Below, piece after piece: positions 45,886 to 54,373 of a DNA stretch of 64,000 nucleotides. Position 1 is the stretch's first letter; each line of letters opens with the position of its first letter. Source of the DNA: Gammaproteobacteria bacterium (GTDB lineage: Bacteria > Pseudomonadota > Gammaproteobacteria > DSM-16500); NCBI GenBank assembly GCA_021324305.1, contig JAJPJI010000009.1, positions 1 through 64,000 on the forward strand. The letters run 5' to 3'. Below the pieces are notes generated by a model, which saw nothing but the letters and a program-made list of their open reading frames with translations, had not been told where the DNA came from and made no database searches. A program made the translations under genes and the position numbers.

Positions 45886-46305
45886 CTATAATACGTTGAC
45901 TTCAGATGTAGCCGGAATAGTGGTCGTGTAATTAATGCCATCCGTATTCAACTGGATTGTTTCCATGACTACCTGTTTGCTGGTGTAAAAAATAGTCATG
46001 CAGGTATATCCTGTACCAATAATGGATTTTAGCCTGAACGCATCAATATCGATGACATCGCCAGTCTTGATTGTTTCTGTTCCCAAATCATAAGCAGCAT
46101 TATACACACAGGACCCATTCACCAGCGTACCGGCATAAACCTGGGCATGGACTTCATGCCGTGCATTTTCTGGAGTCAGGAAATAGGTACTATGGATTGA
46201 GGGACCATCGACCCTGCCTTTGGAGCCAATACTCCAGCCATGACTGGAGTTGACAGCTATCATGAGAGCGGCGAACAAGAAAGTCCATTTTATTAGCAGG
46301 TTCAT
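45886..46305 (-). CDS. Small secreted protein of unknown function
   Basis: The 139-residue protein has a Sec signal peptide (LIKWTFLFAALMIAVNSSHG) and a mature part rich in beta-prone residues with two or three Cys (NGSCVYNAAYDLG, GTGYTCMTIFYTS), which could form a disulfide in the periplasm. A strong AGGGAGG ribosome site precedes ATG 46305, and TATAAT at 46347-46352 on this strand gives a -10. No family was recognised. Confidence 0.6.
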   Translation of the reverse strand: MNLLIKWTFLFAALMIAVNSSHGWSIGSKGRVDGPSIHSTYFLTPENARHEVHAQVYAGTLVNGSCVYNAAYDLGTETIKTGDVIDIDAFRLKSIIGTGYTCMTIFYTSKQVVMETIQLNTDGINYTTTIPATSEVNVL

Positions 46306-46346
46306 TTTTGAACCTCCCTATTGTTATCTTTTTCTGTTTTAGTTTT

Positions 46347-46352
46347 ATTATA
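46347..46352 (-). promoter_or_regulatory. -10 element for the 139-aa secreted protein gene
   Basis: A perfect TATAAT on the minus strand lies 42 bases before ATG 46305; no good -35 is seen. The rest of 46306-46482 shows no gene. Confidence 0.4.
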
Positions 46353-46482
46353 CCATCGGTGCAAAATAACCGTAGTTAGGACGCACCCTAATACAGACTT
46401 CCGGATCGCCATGCTGCAGCCCGCCCTGCCCGGCGCCACGCACGATGCCGATTATTCGACAACGCGATAATCCATCAATTAA

Positions 46483-46905
46483 TCATTCAGTTGTCTCTTC
46501 CTTCTTGGGTTTGTTCGCATTCAGGACATTCAGAAACGCCTGCGCATCCTGTTTTGAGATACCGGAGATAAGAAAATTTTCTCCCAGACCTGATTGAATC
46601 ATTGTTGTGGTGATGACAACATTGTTGTAAACAAGGTTCAGCTTTCGGCCTACTCCCGCTTTGGTTATTTCCTCAAAGGTTACGGCTGCTTCAGGTTTGA
46701 GCTGAATATTGAGTCCCTTGTAAACACCGCCTTCTCCTTCAACGATACTTGCGGATTTTACTGTCGTATTATCCAGCACAAATTGGTCCTGGATAACCTG
46801 AAAAATCAGAGAATGATTGACCGAATTGTTCGAATCACCTTCGGCGAATACCGGCATCGACATAAACATCCAGCATATGACAGCAAGCAGCGGATATCTG
46901 AACAT
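46483..46905 (-). CDS. Secreted protein resembling the SecD P1 head subdomain
   Basis: The 140-residue protein has a Sec signal ending near SMPVFAEG. The mature part follows the pattern of the SecD/SecF first periplasmic head domain: a strand pair, then FEEITKAGVGRKLNLVYNNVVITTTMIQSGLGENFLISGISKQDAQAFLNVLNA. That corresponds to the SecD block in which a value is exposed, a G-x-F strand follows, and a helix carries EA-AxxLLxxL. It lacks any membrane helices of SecD, so it would be a free periplasmic form. Function unknown. The spacer 46906-47094 upstream shows no gene. Confidence 0.55.
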   Translation of the reverse strand: MFRYPLLAVICWMFMSMPVFAEGDSNNSVNHSLIFQVIQDQFVLDNTTVKSASIVEGEGGVYKGLNIQLKPEAAVTFEEITKAGVGRKLNLVYNNVVITTTMIQSGLGENFLISGISKQDAQAFLNVLNANKPKKEETTE

Positions 46906-47094
46906 GCGTACATCCTCATCATGAATAATCTACGAATAATAATTTATTACCGAGATGAATGTACATATTCCGTCTTTAAAAACAGTCATGAACACTGCAA
47001 AATGAAAAGCAATTCCAGCAGAGATTGATAGACAGGCCCATTCGCTTGTTAGACTATTAAATCTGGTGCTAGAGGTTATCAGACAGGAATACAG

Positions 47095-48456
47095 ATGAAG
47101 AAACTTGGCAAAATAGCAGTCCTGATTTTAGTCAGCATGTTGCTTTGCGTTCAAGGATACGCAATCAGTGATTCCGACATGCCGGACAATACTCATCTTG
47201 CCTTGCTGCAATCCTTCGGCACGCATTCCTCCGGGTACCGCTCATATACGCTGCTGGATTACAATACTTATAAAAAAAACCTGGTTTATTCCCGCAAACG
47301 AATTCGGCAAATACTGAATACGCTGGAACCTTATCGAAATACAGATGCCAATCTGCTGGTTGCTGCTATTAGCCAACAACTTGCAGACATTCCCTATCTT
47401 CATGCTGGAGCGATGGGGGAAGGTGACTGGCAGCCAACATCTCCTGTCTATCAACCAGGAGCTGAACATGTTAATCAAAATCCCGTCTACAGACTGGATG
47501 GATTGAATTGCCAAACGTTTGTGCAAATCTCGATGGCCTTATTGCATTCCAGGAATATCGCACAATTTGATCGAAATATTTTAAAAATTGCATACGGTGC
47601 AGCCGGAAATCCTGGAGGCGAAATCGTTCGTTACTATAACCGCAATAACTTCACGGATGCCGACTTTAATCCTGTCAATCAACGCAATGGCTGGATGACT
47701 GATGTGACATCACAAGGACCGCTCGCCGTTTATGCTGAGCGCATGACTGCGAGAGTGACACGTCAAAAATGGTTTGAGTATCAGAAAAAAAATCTCGCAG
47801 AAAACGTGCAAGTTCTTGCGCAGCCAAATGGCCGCGCCATGGTTCATCGATTCATGACTGTCTATTCAAATTTGAATTTTCCCAAATTTGACTCGGAGGA
47901 TATTTCGATCAGTTATCTTCCAAAAGAAAAGATCGCCCGCAAGCAGCACGATGGCAGCTTTCAACCGAATCAGGAACTGCTTGACAAGATCCCGACGCCC
48001 GCTGTAGCGGAAATTGTACGAGATCCAGGAAAATGGAATTATTTCCGAATTAAAATTAAAGACATCATAGGCACAGAACTAACAATTTCTCATCTAGGTC
48101 TGTTATATCGGCAAATATTCGGTTATGGAGAGCTGATTTATCACAAAACAACCTGCGACTTTAACGATAAAAATGAAAAAGTATGCCATGTGACACCAGT
48201 CCTTTGTCAAAAAAGACAATGTAATGAACTGATGTTCGCCCATGCAACCGATTCCTTGCCAGCTGGATATTTCTGGTATCAGGAAAGGAATGGTCATTAC
48301 GTTTGTTCACCAAAACAACCGCGCGGGGTCAGATACACCAGCTGTAATCGCGTTGTTGCCCTGCCATTCTTTGATTATCTGACTGATTATCAACTGGGTT
48401 ATTATTCCAGCATGGATTTACATTCCGTTGCTGGTGTACATATCGAAAAATTATGA
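47095..48456 (+). CDS. Secreted protein with DUF1460-like (NlpC/P60-type) features
   Basis: The 453-residue protein has a signal peptide (IAVLILVSMLLCVQGYA). A central region reads YLHAGAMGEGDWQP, RLDGLNCQTFVQISMALLHS and YYNRNNFTDADFNPVNQRNGWMTDVT. The L-x-C-x-T-F-V helix with a following aromatic N-x-FTxxDF segment is like DUF1460, a cysteine-peptidase-fold family of N-acetylmuramoyl-L-alanine amidase-like proteins. The match is moderate; the C-terminal half (TLSHLGLLYRQIFGYGELIYH, Cys-rich after residue 355) is unfamiliar. A role in peptidoglycan processing is possible. Confidence 0.5.
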   Translation: MKKLGKIAVLILVSMLLCVQGYAISDSDMPDNTHLALLQSFGTHSSGYRSYTLLDYNTYKKNLVYSRKRIRQILNTLEPYRNTDANLLVAAISQQLADIPYLHAGAMGEGDWQPTSPVYQPGAEHVNQNPVYRLDGLNCQTFVQISMALLHSRNIAQFDRNILKIAYGAAGNPGGEIVRYYNRNNFTDADFNPVNQRNGWMTDVTSQGPLAVYAERMTARVTRQKWFEYQKKNLAENVQVLAQPNGRAMVHRFMTVYSNLNFPKFDSEDISISYLPKEKIARKQHDGSFQPNQELLDKIPTPAVAEIVRDPGKWNYFRIKIKDIIGTELTISHLGLLYRQIFGYGELIYHKTTCDFNDKNEKVCHVTPVLCQKRQCNELMFAHATDSLPAGYFWYQERNGHYVCSPKQPRGVRYTSCNRVVALPFFDYLTDYQLGYYSSMDLHSVAGVHIEKL

Positions 48457-48472
48457 CTGTTTCACTCCATTG

Positions 48473-49966
48473 TCATCGTTGCAGCATATAGCGTGCCTGC
48501 ATCGCTGTAAGCAGGCTTGCATACCCCCAGGTTAAATCTTTCGCGCTTGTTTGACTACCGCTGGTACGATCAATCTGCTCCGCAAAATGCAGGCAGCTGA
48601 AATTGGTGTAACAGATGGAGTAACGCTTGACTGTTTCCAATGCTTTGTCACCCTCTGTCACCAGACTGTTAATAATTGAATAAAACTTTCCTGGATTTGA
48701 CGCTTGCAAAATGATTTCTTCCTTGTCGCCAAGTCTGGGATCGATTTGCTGGAAGAAAAGCATATTGCCTTTGGTGACAGCAATTTTCCCCAACCCAAGA
48801 TAGACATTCGCCAACGTATAATAATACTGGGCCAATGCGTTGGTTATCAGTATCCATGGGTTGCCATAATGATTCTGATCGCCATCATAGACATCGTTAG
48901 GATACCGTCCAACCATAGGCGGACTCAGCCGATTATTTATATTGATAAGATACAAGCCAGAAAATGCATTGCGAATAAAATAAATTGTATTCATGACTCT
49001 TTCATTATTCACCGCAAAAGGATCTTCCGGATCACCGATATCACCATGCAAAACACCGAGTATAATCGCCGTGTTCATACCGCCGCCCTTGAAGTATTGC
49101 TGATTGACTGTTTCGGTAAAATAGCCACGACCATCGTTCCAGTGTTTTTCCAGCGAGTCAGAAATCTGCTTCGCAGTCATCCGATAATTGTCAGCGCGCT
49201 GCCTGTCTCCCATTTGCCGCAGGAACACTGATCCATCGATTAATCCCTTGCGCTGCACCATCTTGTTGAAAAATTGATCTTGATCGTTTACTTCTTCCCA
49301 CAAATCAAAATTTGTATTTCGCCATTGTGAAACAACATAATCAAGATCAGTGGTGATCATGTCAATCAATACATCTCTTACATATTTTTCCTCGCCTTCC
49401 TGAAGAAACAGATTAGCGATGGCAGTCATGGCAATCGCGCGCAATGCAGGTCCGTCATTTTGCGGACGACCCCAGTCTCCCTCCCAGATCGTGCCATCGA
49501 TATTATATTTCGGCTGACCAAGTGTCTGTTCGCCTGGCCGGGATATCTGGGACTGAGCCTTGCGCTCAAAGTTGATATAATTCAGCAAATACGGTTTCAA
49601 TCGCTGCTTCTCGGTGATTGAGGCATGCGAATACAGGTAAATAATTTCGCGCATGGTAATAGCGGCATCTCTTGTCCAGTGAAACTGATAATCCTGGTTA
49701 AAAGCCTGACCATGATTCGTCGGTGACGCCAGTACTGCACCTGGAATGGAGCGTATGATATGGCCATTATCTTCCTTGACGATGACACGTTCTTCGGTGG
49801 TGATGTTATTAAATAAATATTGTTTAACGACATCCAGTTCCGAGGGAGAAAATGGCGCAATATGGCTTGCATCGATTGATTGATTCCCGACAGCTGACAC
49901 GTTTGCCAGACTGAATATTGCAAATAATGTGACAAATAAAAAGCTGATATTCCATTTATTAAACAT
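48473..49966 (-). CDS. Secreted glucoamylase (glucan 1,4-alpha-glucosidase, GH15)
   Basis: This extracytoplasmic enzyme releases glucose from the non-reducing ends of starch or glycogen. A Sec signal (FLFVTLFAIFSLANVSA) precedes the (alpha/alpha)6 domain. Family motifs are HWTRDAAITMREIIYLY, YNIDGTIWEGDWGRPQNDGPALRA and DLWEEVNDQDQFFNKMVQRKGL, where E224 equals the catalytic acid Glu. A late QNHYGNPWILITNALAQYYY carries the second catalytic region. The start is ATG 49966 with GGAAG 9 bases before it; the open frame runs 77 codons further into the next divergent gene. Length 497 aa. Confidence 0.9.
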   Translation of the reverse strand: MFNKWNISFLFVTLFAIFSLANVSAVGNQSIDASHIAPFSPSELDVVKQYLFNNITTEERVIVKEDNGHIIRSIPGAVLASPTNHGQAFNQDYQFHWTRDAAITMREIIYLYSHASITEKQRLKPYLLNYINFERKAQSQISRPGEQTLGQPKYNIDGTIWEGDWGRPQNDGPALRAIAMTAIANLFLQEGEEKYVRDVLIDMITTDLDYVVSQWRNTNFDLWEEVNDQDQFFNKMVQRKGLIDGSVFLRQMGDRQRADNYRMTAKQISDSLEKHWNDGRGYFTETVNQQYFKGGGMNTAIILGVLHGDIGDPEDPFAVNNERVMNTIYFIRNAFSGLYLININNRLSPPMVGRYPNDVYDGDQNHYGNPWILITNALAQYYYTLANVYLGLGKIAVTKGNMLFFQQIDPRLGDKEEIILQASNPGKFYSIINSLVTEGDKALETVKRYSICYTNFSCLHFAEQIDRTSGSQTSAKDLTWGYASLLTAMQARYMLQR

Positions 49967-50102
49967 CTGATTTACTTCCATATCATTATGATGAGATGAG
50001 CAATGAAGTGTAGTAACATGAATAACAAGTTGCAAGCCAGGCTGTTTAGAGACAAATTTCAATAATATTGAAAACACCGCACTGACGATCGCTGAGGACA
50101 AA

Positions 50103-50639
50103 ATGATGAAGCTGCACATTTCACTGACAGGAGTATTAACAGGATTGCTGGTCTTGCAGACCTGTTTCGCGGATGATAGCACTGCAGTCAGGCTCAATAA
50201 ATATTATGCCGCTTCCTGCCAGGACTATAACGGTACCTGGCATGGATTTATCACCGATCCATCCGATCTGTTTTCCAATGGAGGACCCTGGCCGCTTACC
50301 ATCAGTCTTTACAACAGGAATAATCACATCATTGGCCAAAGCACCATGATTCAATATTCCAATAATGGCGGTGAAATCAGCAAACGCCAAATATGGGCGG
50401 AATGCAGAAACGGCGCACTGAATAATATTTTCTGGGGTAATAAAGGGGCTTGCGGCAGCTATTCCCACCAAGGTCTTCTGGTTAGTAAAAATGTTCTTGT
50501 GTTGCAGCTAAATTACGAAAGCAGTATGACAGGAACCCAATTTCTTGTTTTCCTGACCAGAAAAAACAATGTCTACCCCTACCCTGTTCCGAAAAAGGAT
50601 GAAGATTTCATGCCCGGAAGCGTGACATCCTGTCATTAA
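50103..50639 (+). CDS. Small secreted protein of unknown function
   Basis: The 178-residue protein has a Sec signal (LHISLTGVLTGLLVLQTCFA). The mature part reads like a beta-barrel or lipocalin-like fold with four Cys (ASCQDYNGTWHGFITDPS, AECRNGALNNIFWGNKGACGSY, SVTSCH) that could form two disulfides. N-G-T-W-x-G and GQSTMI segments recall small ligand-binding barrels. No family is certain. Two adjacent ATGs start it. It is followed by a membrane protein gene 47 bases later. Confidence 0.6.
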   Translation: MMKLHISLTGVLTGLLVLQTCFADDSTAVRLNKYYAASCQDYNGTWHGFITDPSDLFSNGGPWPLTISLYNRNNHIIGQSTMIQYSNNGGEISKRQIWAECRNGALNNIFWGNKGACGSYSHQGLLVSKNVLVLQLNYESSMTGTQFLVFLTRKNNVYPYPVPKKDEDFMPGSVTSCH

Positions 50640-50686
50640 TACAGAACGGACAGCAGGGAACGATACATTTGATCAAGGAGCATATC

Positions 50687-51124
50687 ATGTCTGGATTCGA
50701 TTTCTGGCACAAATGGCTGTTAACAGCGAGTTTTCTGATGATTATCTTTGGCTTTTCCCTGATTCTTTTCAATCAATCACAGATATTTAACCTGCTCTGC
50801 AACAATCAGATAAATACTGTATTTTGGGGAAAAATACCGATCCCGGATGAAACATTGTTATTCCAGAAATGGATTTATGGAACCCTGGGTGCGGTGATTG
50901 CTGGCTGGGGAGTATTTATGACATTTATAAGCACACACTCTTTCAGGAACAAAGAACGATGGTCGTGGAATTGCTTCACCTGCGGCCTCCTTCTCTGGTT
51001 TGCTGCTGACACGGCTGTGTCCTTGTATTTTCACGTAGCTACAAATGTTCTGCTTAATATTATTATATTCATCCTGCTTGGACTGCCTTTGCTGTTTACT
51101 AAAAAATATTTCAATCAGGCCTGA
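50687..51124 (+). CDS. Four-helix inner membrane protein of unknown function
   Basis: The 145-residue product has about four hydrophobic segments (WLLTASFLMIIFGFSLILF, WIYGTLGAVIAGWGVFMTFI, CFTCGLLLWFAADTAVSLYF, LLNIIIFILLGLPLLF). A loop carries NKERWSWNCF. ATG 50687 has AAGGAG 8 bases before it; a TTG lies six codons earlier. It resembles small uncharacterised membrane proteins found in many proteobacteria. The tipA-like gene follows, with its operator-promoter overlapping the tail of this region. Confidence 0.6.
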   Translation: MSGFDFWHKWLLTASFLMIIFGFSLILFNQSQIFNLLCNNQINTVFWGKIPIPDETLLFQKWIYGTLGAVIAGWGVFMTFISTHSFRNKERWSWNCFTCGLLLWFAADTAVSLYFHVATNVLLNIIIFILLGLPLLFTKKYFNQA

Positions 51125-51140
51125 TGATATTATAAAACAG

Positions 51141-51171
51141 TTGACTCTCACGTTGCGTGATACCTTATCGT
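51141..51171 (+). promoter_or_regulatory. MerR-type promoter with operator for the TipA-like regulator
   Basis: TTGACT (51141-51146) and TATCGT (51166-51171) are separated by 19 bases, the long spacer typical of promoters activated by MerR-family proteins. The spacer holds the perfect inverted repeat TCACG-TTG-CGTGA (51148-51160). It lies 24 bases before the tipA-like ATG, so autoregulation is likely. Confidence 0.6.
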
Positions 51172-51194
51172 GTTCAAGTCAGATAGAGGCAGCC

Positions 51195-51953
51195 ATGACT
51201 TACACAGTTAAAAAACTTGCCAAACTTTCAGGAGTGAGCGTCCGTACCCTGCACTTTTATGATGAGATCGGATTGCTCAAGCCTGCTTATTATGGTGATA
51301 ACCATTATCGCTATTATGAGGAGGAACAGCTTCTGATGCTTCAGCAAATTTTATTCTACCGTAAGCTTGGCATTCCCCTGTCTGATATCCAGAGGATTAT
51401 TGCCAGTGATGATTTTGATAAAATCAAGACGCTCGAATCACACCGTCAGATTCTCGAAAGTAACCTTGATCAAACCACAAAACTGATCAAGACCATTGAC
51501 AACACGATCGCACGTTTACGAGGCAACACAACCATGAAAGACGAAGAACTATTTTACGGCCTTGAATCTGAAAGACAAAAAGGCTATGAAAAATACATTA
51601 TTGAAAAAGGCTGGATGTCGGAAGCAGAAATGCAAAAAAGCCGTGAGCAGGTGAAAGGTTGGAAGCAGGATGGTTTCAGAAAGATCATGAAAGAAGGGGA
51701 TGCTGTCAATCAGGCCTTGGCTGACGCCATGCAAAAGAAGCTTAAACCGGATTGTCCTGAGGTTCAAAAGCTTGTTCGCATGCATTATGAATGGATAAAA
51801 AATTTCTGGATACCAAACAGGGAATCTTATACTGGTCTGGGAAACTTATATTGCGAACATCCCGAGTTTCATCGTTTTTTTGAACAGTATCATCCGCATT
51901 TCGCTGAATTTCTGGCGGAAGCGATGCGCATATTCGCAGAACGTGAACTTTGA
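51195..51953 (+). CDS. MerR family regulator of the TipA type
   Basis: The N-terminal winged helix (YTVKKLAKLSGVSVRTLHFYDEIGLLKPAYYGDNHYRYY) is the MerR DNA-binding domain. A dimerisation coiled coil follows, then a TipAS-like antibiotic-sensing domain (SREQVKGWKQDGFRKIMKEGD, WIPNRESYTGLGNLYCEHPEF, FRRFFEQ-like FHRFFEQYHPHFAEFLAEAM). TipAS domains bind thiopeptides and various hydrophobic compounds. ATG 51195 gives 252 aa; the open frame extends 50 codons upstream without MerR features. Confidence 0.88.
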   Translation: MTYTVKKLAKLSGVSVRTLHFYDEIGLLKPAYYGDNHYRYYEEEQLLMLQQILFYRKLGIPLSDIQRIIASDDFDKIKTLESHRQILESNLDQTTKLIKTIDNTIARLRGNTTMKDEELFYGLESERQKGYEKYIIEKGWMSEAEMQKSREQVKGWKQDGFRKIMKEGDAVNQALADAMQKKLKPDCPEVQKLVRMHYEWIKNFWIPNRESYTGLGNLYCEHPEFHRFFEQYHPHFAEFLAEAMRIFAEREL

Positions 51954-51967
51954 TTGTTGCATTTTCA

Positions 51968-51991
51968 GCGGCAAGTATATAGTCTTGCCGC
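51968..51991. terminator. Hairpin between convergent tipA-like and LRR genes
   Basis: GCGGCAAG (51968-51975) and CTTGCCGC (51984-51991) pair perfectly with an 8-base loop. It sits between convergent stops. The following sequence is moderately A+T-rich without a full T-run. Confidence 0.55.
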
Positions 51992-52012
51992 CCGCCATTT
52001 AATATTTGCCAA

Positions 52013-52780
52013 TTATACCTTTGGCTTCTTCAGTTCTTCCTTTAAATCAACAGTCAAATGATCTTTATTTAACTGCGGTGAATTTTTTATCTTGAAAAGA
52101 CATAACCTCTTTAACGATGGAACTGGTACATCTGCCGGATTTATTCCGGCATTTAAAGCATGCTGAGCACGCTTGTGAGGATCGGTTTCCTCTAAGGCAT
52201 TTAATCCTGTTCTTGTGATCCTATCACAGAAAGACACCGATATCATTTTAAAGCTGAGGCCCTCAGCCGAGGCGTCACTAGCAGCCAATACTTTGAGACA
52301 CTCATCACTAACATAGTTAGCAGAAAAGTCCAGCTTTTTAATAGTCTTGTTTGAAAAGAATGCCTTGGCTCCTTCATCTGTAATATTATTTCCATACATA
52401 AATAGCTCAATGATGGTTTTATTTGCTGAAAATGCCTTGGCTCCCTCATCTGTAATATTATTAGAGCCTACATTTAGCCTGGTAATAGACTGATTTGCTG
52501 CAAATGCTTTGGCTCCTTCATCCCCAATATCATTGTCACTTATATCGAGCTCAGTGATAGTATTAATTTCTGCCAATTGTTTGGCGCCTGCTGAATCAAT
52601 TTCACACTCATTAAGCCTAAGAGATTTGATTTCTGGATGGCTCTTTAAATAAGGAATAAGATAATTTCTTATCTCGTCCGACGTAAAAGGAATGCCAGTT
52701 AAAATAAGTCTTTCTTCATATACACCAAGAACGATAAGTGCACTTTTATTTTTAAAATCGAGATTTGTACGCGCATCCAT
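52013..52780 (-). CDS. Leucine-rich-repeat protein of the ribonuclease-inhibitor type
   Basis: The 255-residue protein has LRR-type repeats of 24 residues, visible as NDIGDEGAKAFAANQSITRL, NNITDEGAKAFSANKTIIEL, NNITDEGAKAFFSNKTIKKL and a degenerate fourth. The DNA repeats at exactly 72-base spacing (about 52361, 52433, 52505 by the reverse-strand words TGCCTTGGCT and variants) are nearly identical, so they arose by recent duplication. No signal peptide. An N-terminal strand-helix cap precedes the repeats, and a basic C-terminal part follows. Its A+T content is higher than its neighbours, suggesting transfer. Bacterial LRR proteins of this type are often secreted host-targeting proteins. Confidence 0.72.
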   Translation of the reverse strand: MDARTNLDFKNKSALIVLGVYEERLILTGIPFTSDEIRNYLIPYLKSHPEIKSLRLNECEIDSAGAKQLAEINTITELDISDNDIGDEGAKAFAANQSITRLNVGSNNITDEGAKAFSANKTIIELFMYGNNITDEGAKAFFSNKTIKKLDFSANYVSDECLKVLAASDASAEGLSFKMISVSFCDRITRTGLNALEETDPHKRAQHALNAGINPADVPVPSLKRLCLFKIKNSPQLNKDHLTVDLKEELKKPKV

Positions 52781-53008
52781 TTAGCCTAGTCACCCAAATT
52801 TCTTATGCCGAAAAACAGCAGCGTTTGCCTTTTATCAGCAAATGCTCGTAAATTCCATGAATCAAAACTCATTAGAATACTCTATCTTATGGATTAGCTT
52901 ACGATGAATTTTTGAGATTTGACTTGCCGTGTTTTCAGATTGCCAGAAATAGTAAAATTCATATTGTGTTTTTGATATAGAATATCTCTCGTAAGCAGAA
53001 TTATTAGA

Positions 53009-53036
53009 TTTTGCCCACATTGGCAAGTGGGCAAAA
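53009..53036. terminator. Hairpin downstream of the cold-shock gene
   Basis: TTTTGCCCAC (53009-53018) and GTGGGCAAAA (53027-53036) form 10 perfect pairs with an 8-base loop, about 40 bases after the cold-shock gene stop. The stem itself carries the T and A runs, so it can work on both strands. The rest of 52781-53008 is A+T-rich with no gene. Confidence 0.6.
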
Positions 53037-53075
53037 TGCTCATTTAATTAAATGGTATAAATATAATTAAATACT

Positions 53076-53285
53076 TTATTCGACTACGACGTTTTCAGCC
53101 TGTGGGCCTTTTTGGCCTTGCGAAACAGTAAATGTTACAATCTGACCTTCTTCAAGGGTTCGAAACCCGTCACTAGCAATAGAACGAAAATGAACAAAAA
53201 CATCGCCCCCTTGATCACGTTCTATAAATCCAAATCCTTTGCTGCTATTGAACCATTTTACGGTTCCTTTTTCACGAATAGACAT
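53076..53285 (-). CDS. Cold-shock domain protein (CspA family)
   Basis: A single 69-residue cold-shock OB domain binds single-stranded RNA and DNA as an RNA chaperone. RNP1 is KGFGFIER and RNP2 is VFVHFRSI; the N-terminus [11 protein letters not shown] is standard. The C-terminus [10 protein letters not shown] is typical. The upstream spacer to the next gene is long (296 bases) and A+T-rich, as expected for a csp gene with a structured leader. Confidence 0.93.
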   Translation of the reverse strand: MSIREKGTVKWFNSSKGFGFIERDQGGDVFVHFRSIASDGFRTLEEGQIVTFTVSQGQKGPQAENVVVE

Positions 53286-53581
53286 AATTTAATAACCTTA
53301 ATTTAAATTTGAAATAAAGCTTTGTGGACTGTTACTGCGCTTAGAGATTAAAAACTGCGGAATAATGAATCACATGCTGTTTGGCGACAATATCATTAAT
53401 CACTCTAGCTGTCTAGTGCTAATGGATTTTAGCAAATCATCCCTGGCATGGAATGTATAAAATGACTTATACCAGTGATTATATAACCTGGATGCCAGCT
53501 TTCACTGACATACGTCAAACTTGGCCAACAGATTTAAAACCATTTCGCGACATCTAAAGATTAATACTTGCAGAACAACTA
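53286..53581 (-). promoter_or_regulatory. Long A+T-rich leader region of the cold-shock gene
   Basis: No gene is seen. A TATAAT on the minus strand at 53478-53483 would give a leader of roughly 185 bases, similar in length to cspA leaders whose folding is temperature-sensitive. No clear -35 is present. Confidence 0.4.
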
Positions 53582-54028
53582 TTACTTGAATGTTGCAGCT
53601 AAACTTATGGCGCCTTTAATAGATGATGGCAGTCCTTCTTCAATTGATTTCCACATCGTTTCTCTAAAATGCTCAGCCTGAGACTCTTCTATACTGGCGG
53701 AAATGCGATGCGTAATGGTAGTCATATTATTCTCACTTACCATTTCATTACATACCTCAATCGTGCCAAACGGAAGTCTTGCGAATTCTATAAACTTTTT
53801 ATTTTCAATAACATCGCGTAATTCAATTTCAATGGCAACAGGCGAACCCACTGGCGTTAACAAAAATTTTCCGCCGCTGCTAAAAGTTGTTAATAGCTGA
53901 GTAGACTGCAGACCTTTATCCCAAATTGGCCATTGATTCACATCCTTCCAAACTTTCCAAAGTTTATCAGCGTTTATGGATGTTTTCTCACTATAAGAGG
54001 TATAAAAAGAAATAATTGAATTTTTCAT
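53582..54028 (-). CDS. SRPBCC/polyketide-cyclase-like protein
   Basis: The 148-residue protein follows the START/SRPBCC pattern: an initial strand (IISFYTSYSEKTSINADKLW) with W-K-V-W-KDVNQWPIWD, G-G-KFLLTPVGSP, a pair of strands (IEIELRDVIENKKFIEFARLPFG) and a final long helix (HFRETMWKSIEEGLPSSIKGAI). Such proteins bind hydrophobic ligands; a specific role cannot be named. No signal peptide. It is upstream of the cold-shock gene on the same strand. Confidence 0.7.
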   Translation of the reverse strand: MKNSIISFYTSYSEKTSINADKLWKVWKDVNQWPIWDKGLQSTQLLTTFSSGGKFLLTPVGSPVAIEIELRDVIENKKFIEFARLPFGTIEVCNEMVSENNMTTITHRISASIEESQAEHFRETMWKSIEEGLPSSIKGAISLAATFK

Positions 54029-54183
54029 AGACTATTTTTTAACTGAATTAATTAATCTTCCCAAAACATTTTATTGTCATGCTATGGGCTGTACGATACG
54101 AGTAATCGTGGCTGTTGCTTGCTAAATGCTAATTTGCGCTGTGATAAACACATGCAGGCGAATAATAAATCTGAATCCTCGAT

Positions 54184-54302
54184 TTGTCCACACAAAATCA
54201 CATCTCTTTCAAATAAAACCGCGATCCCATCGTAAGAGGATTATCCACATCTTTAGATTCGTTTCATAACACCTTCAGATTATCCACAGATTCTGTGGAT
54301 AA
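54184..54302. other. DnaA-box cluster, candidate replication origin
   Basis: Three perfect DnaA boxes and one near match lie in 119 bases: TTGTCCACA (54184-54192, one mismatch), TTATCCACA (54241-54249), TTATCCACA (54280-54288) and TGTGGATAA (54294-54302, reverse). The last two form an inverted pair with 10-base arms. They sit in the 345-base gene-free spacer 54029-54373, which also has A+T-rich runs near 54030-54080. Only one other perfect box was noticed in the 64 kb. Genes to the right of about 55.5 kb are all on the plus strand while those to the left are mostly on the minus strand, as around a bidirectional origin. parB is about 9 kb away, but dnaA, dnaN and mnmG are absent, so a DnaA-controlled promoter or titration site is also possible. 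Confidence 0.55.
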
Positions 54303-54373
54303 GTCTTTGGGTAACTATCTGAAAACCTGGGGAAACGGCGTAACATCGGGCGCTCGCGAGGCATGTACAATAA

